Part shown: positions 45,426 to 55,931 of the stretch, in pieces
Layout of the letters: every line of letters starts with the position of its first letter
Numbering within the stretch: position 1 is the stretch's first letter
Source: Leguminivora glycinivorella
Taxonomy: Eukaryota > Arthropoda > Insecta > Lepidoptera > Tortricidae
Assembly (NCBI RefSeq): GCF_023078275.1
Contig: NC_062983.1
Coordinates: forward strand, 1,171,001 to 1,235,000
Reading direction: 5' to 3'
Length of the DNA stretch: 64,000 nucleotides
The notes under the pieces: generated by a model
The model's input: only the letters and a program-made list of their open reading frames with translations
The model's database searches: none
What the model was told of the DNA's origin: nothing
Made by a program: the position numbers and the translations under genes

Positions 45426-45957
45426 TCTTGTACACGTTTTGTGATCATCAGATATAAGGGAGTAAAACTCATAACGGCGAAACAGGATGCTGTTTTAAAA
45501 GTTTATTGTGCTTTTCGTAGTGATTTATGTGTACATCATCATCAAGTCATCCATTTTGCAAGTTAGTAAACGGTAAGTTAACTTTTACATATTACAATTA
45601 TTTGCTTATTTATTATGAAAACTGTGTGGGAATCCAATTTCATGGTGAAATGTGATATAAAATGTGTTGTATTATTAATGCGCCCTTGTATTTCAACGGC
45701 TTTGTACTAAAAATGCGGTTAATTAATTTTGACATGTCTTGAGCAAGGCTGTTATAAGAGTAAAAGCAGTAAGCACATCATTTACAAATACTCTATAAGA
45801 GTAAAAACTTTATAATAGCCACCGGTGTTACTTATGATTCGCCATTTTATATATCTTTAGGGTTCCTTCTCACAATTAGTGAAATCCCGAACCTTACCAT
45901 CTAGTTAAATATTTGTAACGGATACCAGTTAAAAATTCATAACGTTATCGTTAGAGA

Positions 45958-46441
45958 GCAGATTTCAGGTAGCGATTTAAATATTAATATGAATATGACT
46001 CGCATACAATATTTATTATTTTTTCTACACACGAAAAAATGTATGGGAACATAAAAGTAAAACCCTTTTTGGATGCTTTTGTGAATATTGGGCAAAAATT
46101 ATAATGATAATAAATAAAAATAAAAAAAATATTTATTTATACTTATTTCTTTAATATTTCTTCTGCGCATTGCACAGTAAAAACTTCTATTATGGCTCAA
46201 AGAATATAAAAATGAAAATAATTCGCTTCTTATATATATTTAAATTGAAAGTCCATTATTTAGAATAAAATACTTTAATTTATAAAATAAAAAATAACAT
46301 TAATTTAATCTAATTATTCAGTGAAGTTTGTGGTGTGCGATGTAGGTAATAATAATAGATTATAAACCACATGACATGTATTTAAAAAATTGCACTAGTC
46401 ATATCCATATTAATATTTAAATCGCTACCTGAAATCCGCTG
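45958..46441. mobile_element. MITE-like element nested in the 4.1-kb element
   Basis: Inverted ends of roughly 35 bp: GATTTCAGGTAGCGATTTAA at left and its complement at right, extending through TATTAATATG. The interior is AT-rich with no coding sequence. No clear target duplication. Confidence 0.65.
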
Positions 46442-46779
46442 TCTAGTTATCATGTACTTGGCGCAAAACTTTGAAATTGCATTTTTGTTCGAAAGACCGT
46501 CCTTTTTAAACCGGTATTTTGGGGAACGCTTTGATAAAGGTTTGGTTCGATTAACCGGCATAGAACAAAATAAAACCGTGTAGTCCGCAGCATGTCAGGT
46601 AATACTGATATTTTCAATATTTCATTAGGAAGTTATACCTAGAATTTTCAATTTAAAACAAACTTGTGCTTCGGAATATTTAATCTTCTGGTGCCTTATT
46701 TTATTACTTCCTATTGATTTATTGTAAATGCTGAGTCAAATACTCTATTTGATATTTATTATTATGGTTATTGTTACAG

Positions 46780-46850
46780 AATCTGTGGATGAGATAAATA
46801 GTCAGCCGTTTTTAGTGACGTGAAGATGACAAACTTTTCTCCTCCTCTTA
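46780..46850 (+). other. predicted exon with 5' UTR and start codon of the element-borne gene
   Basis: Bounded by a TTGTTACAG acceptor and a GTAAGTAAGT donor, with ATG at 46826. A further upstream ATGTCAG|GTAATA at about 46591 could be an alternative first exon. Joining it to this exon gives an in-frame TGA, so I prefer the ATG at 46826. Confidence 0.45.
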
Positions 46851-47263
46851 GTAAGTAAGTGCTATTGAAAACCACAGACGATTTCAGTACCGCCATCACA
46901 ATGGACTTTGTGTCGATAACTATAAACAGTCTAGCCTAAGACTTCAAATAAATATTTTTTTTTATTACAGATGAACTACAAAACGGCACATATTCTGATG
47001 GAGAAAATCAGTCACAATCATTACTTACACCCAAAAATAAGCCAGGAGTGGTGGATCAAAAAACATGCAAAATGGAAGAGGACGCAGGAAATAGTTTAGG
47101 TTGTAAGAAAATCACACCAAGCAAAGATGGCGCTGATAATTCAAAACAAGAAAACGAAAATCAATATATCTTTTGTGAATTTGATGAAGACCTCGATAAA
47201 AGAAACTACTTATTATTTTGGAAATTTACTGATAGGTTAATTACAATTTCTACCACCGTGTAG
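46826..47263 (+). CDS. two-exon gene of unknown function carried inside the 4.1-kb element (exons 46826-46850 and 46971-47263)
   Basis: Not a family I recognise. The first coding exon (MTNFSPPL, then one base of a codon) ends at a consensus GTAAGTAAGT donor. A 120-bp intron ends in a T-rich tract and CAG. The second exon continues in frame as NELQNGTYSDGENQSQSLLT and ends TDRLITISTTV-stop. The total is 105 residues: hydrophilic, rich in Asn, Asp, Glu and Lys, with an acidic FCEFDEDLDKRN stretch before a more hydrophobic C-terminus. No signal peptide or membrane helix is visible. A non-coding 5' exon (acceptor TTGTTACAG at 46779) and an AATAAA signal at 47391 fit a real transcription unit. It may be captured host sequence, an accessory transposon gene, or the remnant N-terminus of a lost transposase. 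Confidence 0.6.
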
Positions 47264-47390
47264 GCGCTCTGAAGAATATATTAATATTTTGAAGTATGTA
47301 GACTCATTGAAACAGCAACATCGTGGGCAATAGAACTGAAAATATTAATCTTATAAAGTTACTTGTATCGGTTTGGTTTCGTTGCACATA

Positions 47391-47396
47391 AATAAA
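47391..47396 (+). promoter_or_regulatory. AATAAA polyadenylation signal for the element-borne gene
   Basis: AATAAA lies 128 bp after the stop codon and is followed about 30 bp later by a GT-rich stretch (GTGAGTTTGTC), a usual cleavage-site arrangement. Confidence 0.45.
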
Positions 47397-47540
47397 TATC
47401 TTAAAAACAGTGAGTTTGTCTTTATTTGTCCTCAATTTTAATCTGTCTTAGTCCCAAAAGGACTACATATAAAATCGGTTTCTTCTTAAAATAGCCGAAC
47501 ATTGTATTCACTTATTCAGATCGTCCAACATTCACAATGA

Positions 47541-47990
47541 TAACCCGCAATAATAGTTATTTGTTATACAAGGGGGCAAAGTTGTATTTTAACGCCGAGT
47601 GTGGAATTGAAAAACGAGCAAGTGAAAGGATTCTATAGTTGAACCACGAGCGAAGCGAGTGGTTCGAGAATAGAATCCTGAACTTGCGAGTTTTTTTAAC
47701 ACACGAGAAGTAAAATACATTTGCACCCGAGTGTAACACAAAACTTTTCCCCTCACTATAGCGAGGAAACTACAACGCAAAAAAATGCGTTTATCACTGC
47801 TTCCAGTAGTTCCACAGGTGGTAAATCATCTTAATTACTAGATTCACCTACTTTTATCAATTTTAAAGAAGTTAATTTGACTTTATTCAAGGTCAAATTA
47901 CTTTACCCACTAGTGGATAAAATGCGTTTTTACTCGCTGGTATTAAAGGACAAAACACGTGTTTCCGAGCTAGTGAGGGGAAAAAGATTT
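47541..47990 (-). repeat. dispersed repeat nested in the 4.1-kb element
   Basis: Reverse-orientation copy of the repeat at about 400-835 (shared GGAAACACGTGTTTTGTCCT, CCACTAGTGGGTAAAG and GTTGAACCACTCGC blocks). It contains the internal near-palindrome around the CGAGCGAAGCGAGTGG segment. Confidence 0.75.
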
Positions 47991-48445
47991 TTTTTTTATT
48001 TCAGACCAAAGTCCATAAAGTAAGGAATACACTTTTGGAACTTATTCTAATAAAGTTAATCTTAAAAATTAATATTAGTAGGTACTGATGGATAAAAAAA
48101 CTGAGTGCCTTGGTAATAGTCTCTTATACGCTCAGTTATGTATAATTGGCCACCTCCGAGTGCATGCTAGTCTGTTATAACCGGTGGACACTCTATTTAA
48201 TAATGTAAACATTGTAAAACATGGAAACAATGGACCAGTTACATTTGCCCTCCAGTCGAGATCTGCCCCGCGGCCCCGCTGTATATACCTTAACATTTTT
48301 CACCGCAGAGCTACAGACACCTTAAATAAGAACAAAAAATATAATTATTAAGCTAAATCCAAACTCATTTCATCATTTAACGATATACCTGTATTACTGT
48401 CACTGCTGCTTGCCTGCATATTCTTATAATAATTATTATTCCATA

Positions 48446-48577
48446 ATGGCATCCTCTACGGAACCACTAATCGATAAGTTGGGATCAGATTGTTCACATT
48501 CGTTGGATTTTCAAAATGACGAATCAAGTTTTATAAAAACTTTTAATACGACACTTTCAAGAATAATGCCTTTATAA
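48446..48577 (+). CDS. possible 43-residue open frame or exon inside the 4.1-kb element
   Basis: ATG-initiated frame beginning MASSTEPLIDKLGSD and ending TLSRIMPL-stop. Composition is protein-like (Ser, Asp, Thr rich, balanced hydrophobics) and resembles the acidic style of the gene upstream. It could be a small protein, a terminal exon, or chance. No family recognised and no clear splice partners seen. Confidence 0.25.
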   Translation: MASSTEPLIDKLGSDCSHSLDFQNDESSFIKTFNTTLSRIMPL

Positions 48578-48800
48578 TTATTGTATAAGAGAAAATGTAT
48601 TGCTTTAATTCTTTAAAACACTTTATAAAATGCTATAATTTGTTTGCTGGATAGACGTTTTATTATATGCTCCTATGAGGCATAAAGCATCATAGTTATC
48701 TTATGCATTACTTTTATAAGAATAATTGGCCATAACAAAAGCTTTTATAGTACTTTGAATATTATACAGCGAAAAGGCATTTTAAATGGCTTCTATAAGA

Positions 48801-49160
48801 ATACATATTTTTAAACCCTTATTGCAGTCATATAAATTGGACTTATTAACGTGTACATTGCCAAGTTATAAGAGTAAATGTACTATTGGCCAAATCCTCT
48901 TATAATGAGCTACTATAAGAGTAAATATTTTTAAACCCTTATTGCAGTCATATAAATTGGACTTATTAACGTGTACATGGCCAAGTTATAAGAGTAAATG
49001 TACTATTGGCCAAATCCTCTTATAATGAGCTACTATAAGAGTAAATATTTTTAAACCCTTATTGCAGTCATATAAATTTGACTTATTAACGTGTACATGG
49101 CCAAATTATAAGAGTAAATGTACTATTAGGCCAAATTCTCTTATAATGAGCCGCTATAAG
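48801..49160. repeat. three 120-bp tandem repeats near the right end of the 4.1-kb element
   Basis: The phrase TTAAACCCTTATTGCAGTCA recurs at 48811, 48931 and 49051, an exact 120-bp period. Each unit contains several TATAAGAG/CTCTTATAA motifs in both orientations, so the array multiplies the subterminal motif. Confidence 0.9.
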
Positions 49161-49413
49161 GAACTCTGGCATAATGAATGCTATTTTAAAACTACTATGA
49201 GTGTTTAGCCCTTATAGATTGATTTTATAAGGATATTTTGTTTGTTGGGTTGTCTTCGGTTACCGCGATAGTTACTCATGAAATAAAAATATGGAAACGG
49301 ATTAAATCGCGTATAATGAATTTACAATTCATCCCGACGTTTCGAACACTTTACAGTTGTTTCTTCTATCCAAATTTAATTCTGTGGCCCTTACACATAC
49401 CCTCTTGTTTCAG

Positions 49414-49563
49414 ACAAAGCGCCATCAGAAGCGACGTTCCGCGGAGCAGAGTTCCTCTCCTACGACCTGACGCAAACTGGTGGGGAGCCTATAGTTAGCA
49501 CGCAGGACACCATCTCGCTGTACTTCAAGACTAGGCAGCCTAATGGCCTGCTCTTCTACACTG
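49414..49563 (+). CDS. Nrx-1: neurexin-1 internal exon, first half of an LNS (laminin G) domain, copy B
   Basis: This is a 150-bp internal exon of the presynaptic adhesion receptor neurexin. A polypyrimidine tract and CAG acceptor precede it, and a GTAAGT donor follows. It is phase 1 at both ends and reads DKAPSEATFRGAEFLSYDLT, continuing through a segment containing IVSTQDTISLYFKTRQPNGL and ending FYTG. The EATF-G-EF--YDL start and the TISLYF-TRQPNGLLFYTG strand pair are diagnostic of insect Nrx-1 and align best with LNS2 of alpha-neurexins. LNS domains are extracellular beta-sandwiches that bind postsynaptic partners. The next coding exon, 5.2 kb downstream, joins in frame through a split Gly codon. 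The family call is secure. The exact LNS number is my inference from alignment in memory. Confidence 0.93.
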
Positions 49564-49714
49564 GTAAGTATATTTTTACCTCGGTACCTACTTTCGTATA
49601 AATCAGGGGTGAACCTGGGTACTGTTGTTTTGTACTATCACAACAGATATATGGACCTCTCTTCTTACGGTTTTTCTATTTACAGTTGCTCTATTTACGG
49701 TTTAGTACTGTTTG

Positions 49715-50200
49715 GTAGCCAATATTTCGTAACTGGCTACAAACCGGGAATCTTGATTCCCGTTTTGTAGCCGGTTACATATGGGGCCAGAGTTACTGAC
49801 CGGAGTTTCTACCAAATCGAAGCTCGGACGGTGTAAATACGGACAGACAGAGCGAAACTATAAGGGTTCCTAGTCAACCTAGTTGACTACGGAACCCTAA
49901 AAAATTACTCAATGTCAGCATTATTCAAAAAAATCATCTGTTCATGATGGCAAAAAAATCCTATTTTGTAACCAGTTACAATACGGGATATTTTTTCCCG
50001 TTTGGAAGCTGGTTACCAACCATGGCTAGGAATCGGTAATGATTTCGTCTCATTTTGTAACCAGTTACAACACGGGATTATTTTCCCGTTTCGAAGCCGG
50101 TTACCAAACGTGGTTACAAATCGGTAATGGGAAAGTCCCAATTTGAAGCAAGTTACGAATTGGGATTTTTTTCCCGTTTCGAAGCTGGTTACCAGTTTTT
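49715..50200. repeat. degenerate tandem repeat between live exon and relic exon, copy B
   Basis: Counterpart of 24335-24830, with the same GGTTAC and CCCGTTTCGAAG units and small differences in spelling. Confidence 0.7.
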
Positions 50201-50204
50201 ACGT

Positions 50205-50289
50205 AGGGCTGAGCTGATAGTCAGCATGTAGGGTACCATCTTGCTGTACTTTAAGATGAGGTAGCCAAATGATCTGCTTTTCTACTCTG
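50205..50289 (+). pseudogene. decayed partial duplicate of the neurexin LNS exon, copy B
   Basis: Copy-B counterpart of the relic at 24826-24910, about 640 bp downstream of the live copy-B exon. It has the same two TAG codons at the Gln positions and the same retained GTAAGC donor. It differs from copy A at one base (TGCTTTTCTAC versus TGATTTTCTAC). Its presence in both copies shows that the exon duplication and its decay predate the divergence of A and B. Confidence 0.85.
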
Positions 50290-50468
50290 GTAAGCGCAAA
50301 GACATTTTCAAGAGAAAAAAATTTGTTCACTTCTGGTGACAGAAAAGCTCTACTTCTTGAAGAAATCTTTTTGGGATTACACAGGGCAAGGGCTCTTATA
50401 AGCATCATTGATACTTTCAATAAATTACAGTTGCAAGGTGCAACAACCCATAATAGGTTTAAGACTTT

Positions 50469-50572
50469 AAGGGCCACTTGCACCAACGAAGGGTTAACCC
50501 ACCATTTTATATGGAATTTGACAGTTGATAGCCCACTAACCCTGAGTTAAGAGGTTGGTGCAAGTGGTCCTA
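50469..50572. mobile_element. fold-back MITE 'CACTTGCACCAAC', copy B intron
   Basis: Counterpart of 25090-25193, with ends GGCCACTTGCACCAACG and GGTTGGTGCAAGTGGTCC. Confidence 0.8.
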
Positions 50573-50861
50573 ATAGATTTTGAATTTTACGGCTACACAG
50601 GCTTTCCATCAGGCGGGCCGTGTACCTGTGGTACTTATAAAAAAAACACAGTATGTCAGTATATCGCGATGTAGGTAATTAACAATTCTCTAGCAATACT
50701 GGTGTACTTGTTAATCTGATTTCGGACTTATTACCTTACATCACTCTTGGATTAGACCAACAAACGTCTAGTAACTGTGGAACTAGCTGGAAAGGGCATT
50801 ACAGGCTGGTACAAAAATAAAATCGAATCGATCAAATCGGCGAAATATTGGAAAAAGGCCA

Positions 50862-51018
50862 GGGTGGCTAGCCGAATGGCACAATCGCTCACGAAACGCT
50901 CACGAAACGAAGCGCTAGTAGATATCTATCTCTATCGCGCTTACGTATTGGCGCGACAGAGCCAGCGGCGTATCGCTTTCGTTTGGCGTCGGAGAAATGC
51001 CATTCGGCTACGGGGCCT
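50862..51018. mobile_element. ~155-bp MITE, copy B only
   Basis: Inverted ends CTAGCCGAATGGCA / TGCCATTCGGCTAC; copy A reads AAAAAGGCCAGGTCAGAAG uninterrupted at about 25475. A related copy lies at about 17400-17535. Confidence 0.8.
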
Positions 51019-52439
51019 GGTCAGAAGTACTCGAAACCGAGAAGCGTGTATGAGAAACGTTATGAAAGTGTGTGAAGCGAAAGTGGTTTGTCAGGATCGT
51101 AGTAAATGGAAATCCGTGATCTCTGCCTACCCCTCTGGGAAACAAGCGTGATTGTATGTATGTATGTAACAAAAATAAATCAGGCATTATCGGTATACAT
51201 TATGTAAAACATAGAAGCTCTTTCGTTGATCGGGGAGATTCTTTTATTTCGTTGATAGAAATATTTACCAGATTTTTTTCATCAAAGGTGATTGTGCTAG
51301 ACTTTAATATCTACCGAATCAGATCAGAATACCGAACTAGAGATGTGAATGATGCATAATTGCCACAATGAAATCTAGGTCTCATTAGCACAATAGCACA
51401 CAAAACGGGTCACACACACGAAGCAAAACTTGGCCCCCTGGCGGTCACCACTCGTACTTCCTCAAAACAGCTACAACTATATTAATTTACATTATTGTTC
51501 CCGCTAGTTTGCATACAAACTGTCTCTGCGTAACATAACTGCTTGAATTTAGACACGCTTAAGCCCTTTTGGATTTGGTCAAGTTTGCTTTGTGTTAGTT
51601 TGGTGTTAGTTTCTGATGAGCGTTATTAGAGAAAGGACGTATGTGTGATTGTGAATAAGAGCGTTAGGTTTAAGGTTATAGATGAAGGATAGAAAGCATC
51701 ATATAATAGTATGTTGTTTATGGATAACATTAGGTTTGTATGCTTCATTAGAATGTACCGGATGACATAATTCTGCGGGTCTAGTGAAAAAGTCCGAGGT
51801 TGGACTTGTGCCCTTTTTCACCAAGTCAATTTGAGTTATACCCTTTTTCATTAGACTCACAGAATTATATTTACTTAGATTCTTCTTGCGTCTATATTCT
51901 TTCTATTATTTGTATAGGATCGTGTCATCAGTCACAAAAAGAAGCAACAAATCTGAGCGACATCGTGGATAACAAACTACATATATACCAATTGAACTGT
52001 TCAAGTGACGAATTAGCCCAATACATTTTTATTTCCATCTACAACAGCAGGTCTATGATGCATGCAGTTTTATCACTTACTCGAACGACGTGGATAAGAC
52101 ATCTGTCACGCTCACATTGTACTGGTCAGAGCGTGACGGATGATATATACATAGAGATAGGTGTTAAAATTGAAAGCATCGTAGGCCTACAGATTTAGAT
52201 ACCTACTTTCTCTTGTAGATTATTTCGACTGGGATTCGCTAAAATCCGAGCGGTTACAACGCAGGCTCATTTATAACCGCAACACCCTTTTGTGCCGCTA
52301 TAGGTATTTGTTTACCTAGGTTGCACTGCCTATTTATCAATTTCGCGCTGGATACATATCATTAATCTTTTCATGAAATGCAAACAGAGGTTTGGTACAT
52401 GCCTGGGTGTCTAGCCAACATCATGATCGCACATGTTTC

Positions 52440-52873
52440 TAGGCTTGTGTCGTTCACGAACTATTAACTGTTAGGAATAAAATCCCATCGATGAATCGGA
52501 ACTGAATCTTTTCGTGCTCTGTGAGTCGATCGTTGCTCATTTAGTTCAGTATCAGATCAGCGTGCGCGAGCGCTTCGGAACGAGAACGAGTGTGTGACTG
52601 CGCCGACCGGGAGCGAGAGCTACTTACCAAAGCAACTTAAAAACATCAAGTTTTCATGTTAAGCTTCGATTTCTTACAATCTTTCGGCCCGGAATGGTTA
52701 TTATCTGTGGACTATTCGTACCATTTTGACACTATTCGGTCCCATTCGTTTTGATCTTTTCGACCGTCTTGTCTGACTAAATGAGCAAAAGACCTAAAAG
52801 AGCGAACTAGTTCGTGGGAGCGATTGAACGAGATCGGAGCGCTCCGATCAACGAACGAAACGGCACAAGCCTA
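52440..52873. mobile_element. hAT-type MITE of the TAGGCTTGTG family, copy B
   Basis: Counterpart of 27372-27808, with intact TAGGCTTGTG and CACAAGCCTA ends and the same imperfect flanking octamer. Confidence 0.85.
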
Positions 52874-53220
52874 CACGTTTCGTACCTAGCTCTCCCTATT
52901 GCCACATTATAATAAAGCTTACTATCGTACAGTATGACCACTCCATGCTTCCCGCTGAAAGTGCTGTCCACCCGCTCTCGGGTACCGCACAGTTACCACC
53001 TGTAAAGAACGCGACCAGTCGACCTGTCGTATCTCACTCATACAAGCATGGTACGCGTTCGTCTACACGAGCTTAGACTGTGTGCGTAGGGACGCGCTTC
53101 TTTCATATATTTGATCGCCATTGTCCGAGGTGTGGTAGTGGCGCGACCGAGCCAGCATTTAGACCACCACGTAGCGTCAACAATTATTACTTCGGCTAGG
53201 CTTTATTAAATTAGTGCGTA

Positions 53221-53242
53221 CACTGAGAGAAAATACAACCAG
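53221..53242. mobile_element. solo 22-bp end of the CACTG MITE
   Basis: Identical, reverse-complemented, to the last 22 bp of the MITE at 40334-40582 (CACTGAGAGAAAATACAACC...). At this point copy A instead has about 600 bp of different sequence, including the tRNA-like hairpin element. Confidence 0.7.
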
Positions 53243-53814
53243 TTTTGTACCGCTTGATTCATGGAAGGTTGGGCAGACTATAGAGATACATTTCTACTTG
53301 CTGACATTCCGAAATACCTCTTTAGCTTTATAAAATTTTTTACACACGTTCGTCGGTTTAAGGTGCTTGTGACTTGGCTTTTCGTCAGAATTTCCCCAAT
53401 TTTGTCAGTGAAATTTCGCCAAAATCTACTCCTGCTAATCTAGGTTTTTGCTTCTACATTAAACACTATTATTTTATTAAGGCGAAGTCACATCTGTCAG
53501 CATCGAGTCGCATTTTGCGCATGAGAAATCGCTCGTATGGGGTTCTTCAAAAAAGGAGTGTACAAGTTTCTAATGGGTCGGCAACGCGCATGTGACACCC
53601 CCTGAGTTGCAGGCGTCCATAGGTTACGGTGATCGTTTTCATTCAGGCGGGCCGTATACCTGTTTGCCACCGACGTGGTATAAAAAAAGACGCTCACGCA
53701 TCGGAACGCTGAACGCATGCGTACGCGTGTTCATACTAACGAGCGATTTCTCATGCGCAAAATGCGGCTCGGTACTGATATGTGTGACTTCACCCTAAGT
53801 CATACCATGTCCAA

Positions 53815-54298
53815 TAGGGTGGGTCACTCTTGTATGGAGAAAAAAAAAGTATTATATTTTCATTGGCACAGTTACAAAAACTTGCAAACTGATGCAAATA
53901 AACAGTATTTCAAATTATTTTGCAATTGGAATTAATCTTCTGCCTCCGGATCCACTTTGAAGTTTTCATATATTTTTTTGTACATTTTGTGTGGTGTGCG
54001 GAGTATATGTATGTATTGTCTTTTAATTTAAAATTTTGCTATAAATATATACCATTATTGGCATTGTAATAGCATGCTAAAGGTTCAAAGAAAATAAATG
54101 AAGAAAAAAACCTCAAAAATTTAAACCTTTTTTACACCCTACTCCATACAAAATACAAAAACTTAACTGAAATCCGGAGGCAAAAAAATAAACATAAAAA
54201 TTAAAAATAAACATTGTACACTAATTAATTACAAAATGGCACCTTTTTATGACTGTGCCCCCTAAGAAAATAAAAAAAAGTAAAAATGACCCACCCTA
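53815..54298. mobile_element. 484-bp hAT-type MITE, copy B only
   Basis: Ends TAGGGTGGGTCA / TGACCCACCCTA with exact 8-bp duplication ATGTCCAA at 53807-53814 and 54299-54306. Copy A has the empty site CATGTCCAACCTCATC at about 30538. AT-rich, non-coding. Confidence 0.92.
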
Positions 54299-54377
54299 AT
54301 GTCCAACCCATCTGAACAAACATTTTCAATGTTTTGGGCAATTTACAAAATTGACTATATTGGTAAGTCCATAGGTA

Positions 54378-54701
54378 AAAAGCGCTGGTAGCCTAGCGGT
54401 AAGAGCGTGCGACTTTTGATCCGGAGGTCGCGGGTTCGAACCCCGGCTCGTACCAATGAGTTTTCGGAACTTACGTGCGAAACGTCATTTGATATCTGCC
54501 AGTCGCTTTCCAGTGAAGGAAAATATCGTGAGGAAACCGGACTAATTCCAATAAGGCCTAGTTACCCTTCGGGTTGAGTCAGACGGCAGTCGCTTTCGTA
54601 AAACTAGTGCCTACGCCAAATCATGGGATTAGTTGTCAAAGCGGACCCCGTGCTCCCATGAGCCGTGGCAAATGCCGGGATAACGCAAGGAAGATGATGA
54701 T
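54378..54701 (+). mobile_element. SINE family 1, copy B
   Basis: Counterpart of 30628-30944, 57 bp upstream of the neurexin exon at 54759. Intact A- and B-boxes (GGTTCGAACCC) and a GATGATGAT tail. Confidence 0.9.
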
Positions 54702-54758
54702 TGGTACGACCATAGGTATCTTTATTGTCAGAAAATTTAAATCCCCCCCTTTTTCCAG

Positions 54759-54919
54759 GTCACGAAGCCGACTACCTAAACCTGGCAGTGCGCGACGGCG
54801 GCGTCTCCCTAACCATGGGCCTCGGGAACGGCAAGCAGGAGATGCACATAAAGCCTGCGAAGACCAGGTTCGACGACCATCAGTGGCACAAGCTGACGGT
54901 CCATCGGAGGATACAGGAG
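54759..54919 (+). CDS. Nrx-1: neurexin-1 internal exon, second half of the same LNS domain, present only in copy B
   Basis: This is a 161-bp exon with a long C/T tract and CAG acceptor and a GTTAGT donor. It enters in phase 1, completing the Gly codon begun at 49563, and leaves in phase 0. It encodes HEADYLNLAVRDGGVSLTMG, then a segment with NGKQEMHIKPAKTRFDDHQW, and ends LTVHRRIQE. The DYLNLA-RDG, the FDDHQWH and the terminal HRRIQ strand are laminin-G hallmarks shared with insect Nrx-1. In vertebrate neurexins the equivalent point after this strand is where alternatively spliced segment SS2 is inserted, so the exon end is a plausible splice-variant junction (inference). The length is not a multiple of three, so skipping it would shift the frame. 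Copy A lacks it completely. Confidence 0.93.
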
Positions 54920-55086
54920 GTTAGTTTATATCCAAAATTAATCATAGCTAACTCTAAACTTATTGATGATGATGATGTGATCCTGTTATCCCTCACTAGG
55001 GACATAGGGCTCTTAGAAAAATCTTCCACTTTTCACGACCTTAAACTCATTACAAAGCTTTTGTTTACTTTCACCCACAGATGTTA

Positions 55087-55931
55087 TATACCGGGTGCCC
55101 GGTAATTAATAGACAACCTTTTAACCACCAAGAGGGCACCTTATACTGGTCCAGAAAATCGACTTTAAGGTTTAGTAAAAGTCGCCTGGTTTTCGAGATT
55201 TTCACACTTTTTAAAATTTTAGGTAGTATTATAGTATTTTATGCAACTGGTGGTTAAAAGAGGTCAAAAAAGGTGAGTGGCGTGGGTAACAATTTGAGGC
55301 GATGCCGATGCTCGTGCATTTTTTGACTCAGTTAAACACCGTTGCATACAATACTTTTTCTACGACCAAGCACTTATTTTGAAAGAAAATTATAAATCAA
55401 CAAATACCTACTTTCAGTCATCTTAGTTATCTAGTGGACCGCCTACCATTTTGAATATGCAGTTTGAGTGCAAACATGAAAATAAAACTGTCTATGGTAT
55501 GGTTCTTTGAAGCCTGGCCACTAAGACGAATCGAGCCGAGTTGAATCGAGTTCTCATACATTTGAATGCGATTCGACGCGTCGCCAATGAACGCAGCAGA
55601 AAACGAAGGAGTCTCGACTCTGCGAATTGGTTTGTTAAGTTGGTAGCAATATATTTACTGAACTGTAACAGCTATATCGTGCTACTTCTACTAAATGTTT
55701 TCAGGGTATAGACTAGATAGACTTGTCCTGACATCTTTTATGTAGGGTTTTTAAGTTCTATGCACGACCTTGTAACTCACGAAAACGGGAGTAGAAAAAA
55801 ATTTTAAAAAGTGTGAAAATCTCGAAAACCAGGCGACTTTTACTAAACCTTAAAGTCGATTTTCTGGACCAGTATAAGGTGCCCTCTTAGTGGTTAAAAA
55901 GTTGTCCATTAATTACCGGGCACCCGGTATA
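55087..55931. repeat. same palindrome in copy B, loop enlarged by an insertion
   Basis: Arms as in 30992-31270, with about 567 bp of another repeat (55232-55798) inserted at the loop. Confidence 0.88.
55232..55798 (+). mobile_element. 'ATTTTATGCAAC(C/T)GGTGG' element, first copy-B insertion
   Basis: Begins TAGTATTTTATGCAACTGGT and ends ACGGGAGTAGAAAAAA. Absent from copy A. A longer copy of the same sequence is inserted 2 kb away. Confidence 0.8.

Larger units (their letters stand above)
45103..49249. mobile_element. 4147-bp terminal-inverted-repeat DNA element, only in copy B
   Basis: The element begins CCCAACTAACAAAA and ends TTTTGTTTGTTGGG, inverted repeats of 14 bp with one mismatch. It is flanked by TT on both sides; copy A holds the empty site GAATATTGTCTTC at about 23556, which carries a single TT. 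Both ends are packed with the motif CTTATA/TATAAG (well over a dozen occurrences), as expected of subterminal transposase-binding repeats. The right end carries three 120-bp tandem units. It contains a spliced small gene (46780-47263), a nested TIR element (about 45960-46440) and a nested dispersed repeat (about 47541-47990). I recognise no transposase, so it is probably non-autonomous. The superfamily is not assignable from what I can see. Confidence 0.88.

Noticed and set aside
50777..51151. 124-residue plus-strand open frame in copy B
   Set aside because: It is created by the ~155-bp MITE inserted at 50862-51018. The copy-A counterpart lacks it, and no protein family is recognised.
51800..52198. 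132-residue open frame, intact in copy B and split in copy A (26727-27130)
   Set aside because: Copy A has a small indel and stop between the halves. Composition is not coding-like and no domain was recognised; I treat it as chance in intron DNA, though a transcript check would settle it.
54574..54924. Alternative-frame open frame overlapping the neurexin exon
   Set aside because: It runs through a SINE and reads the true exon out of frame. The real exon is defined by its splice sites and LNS homology.
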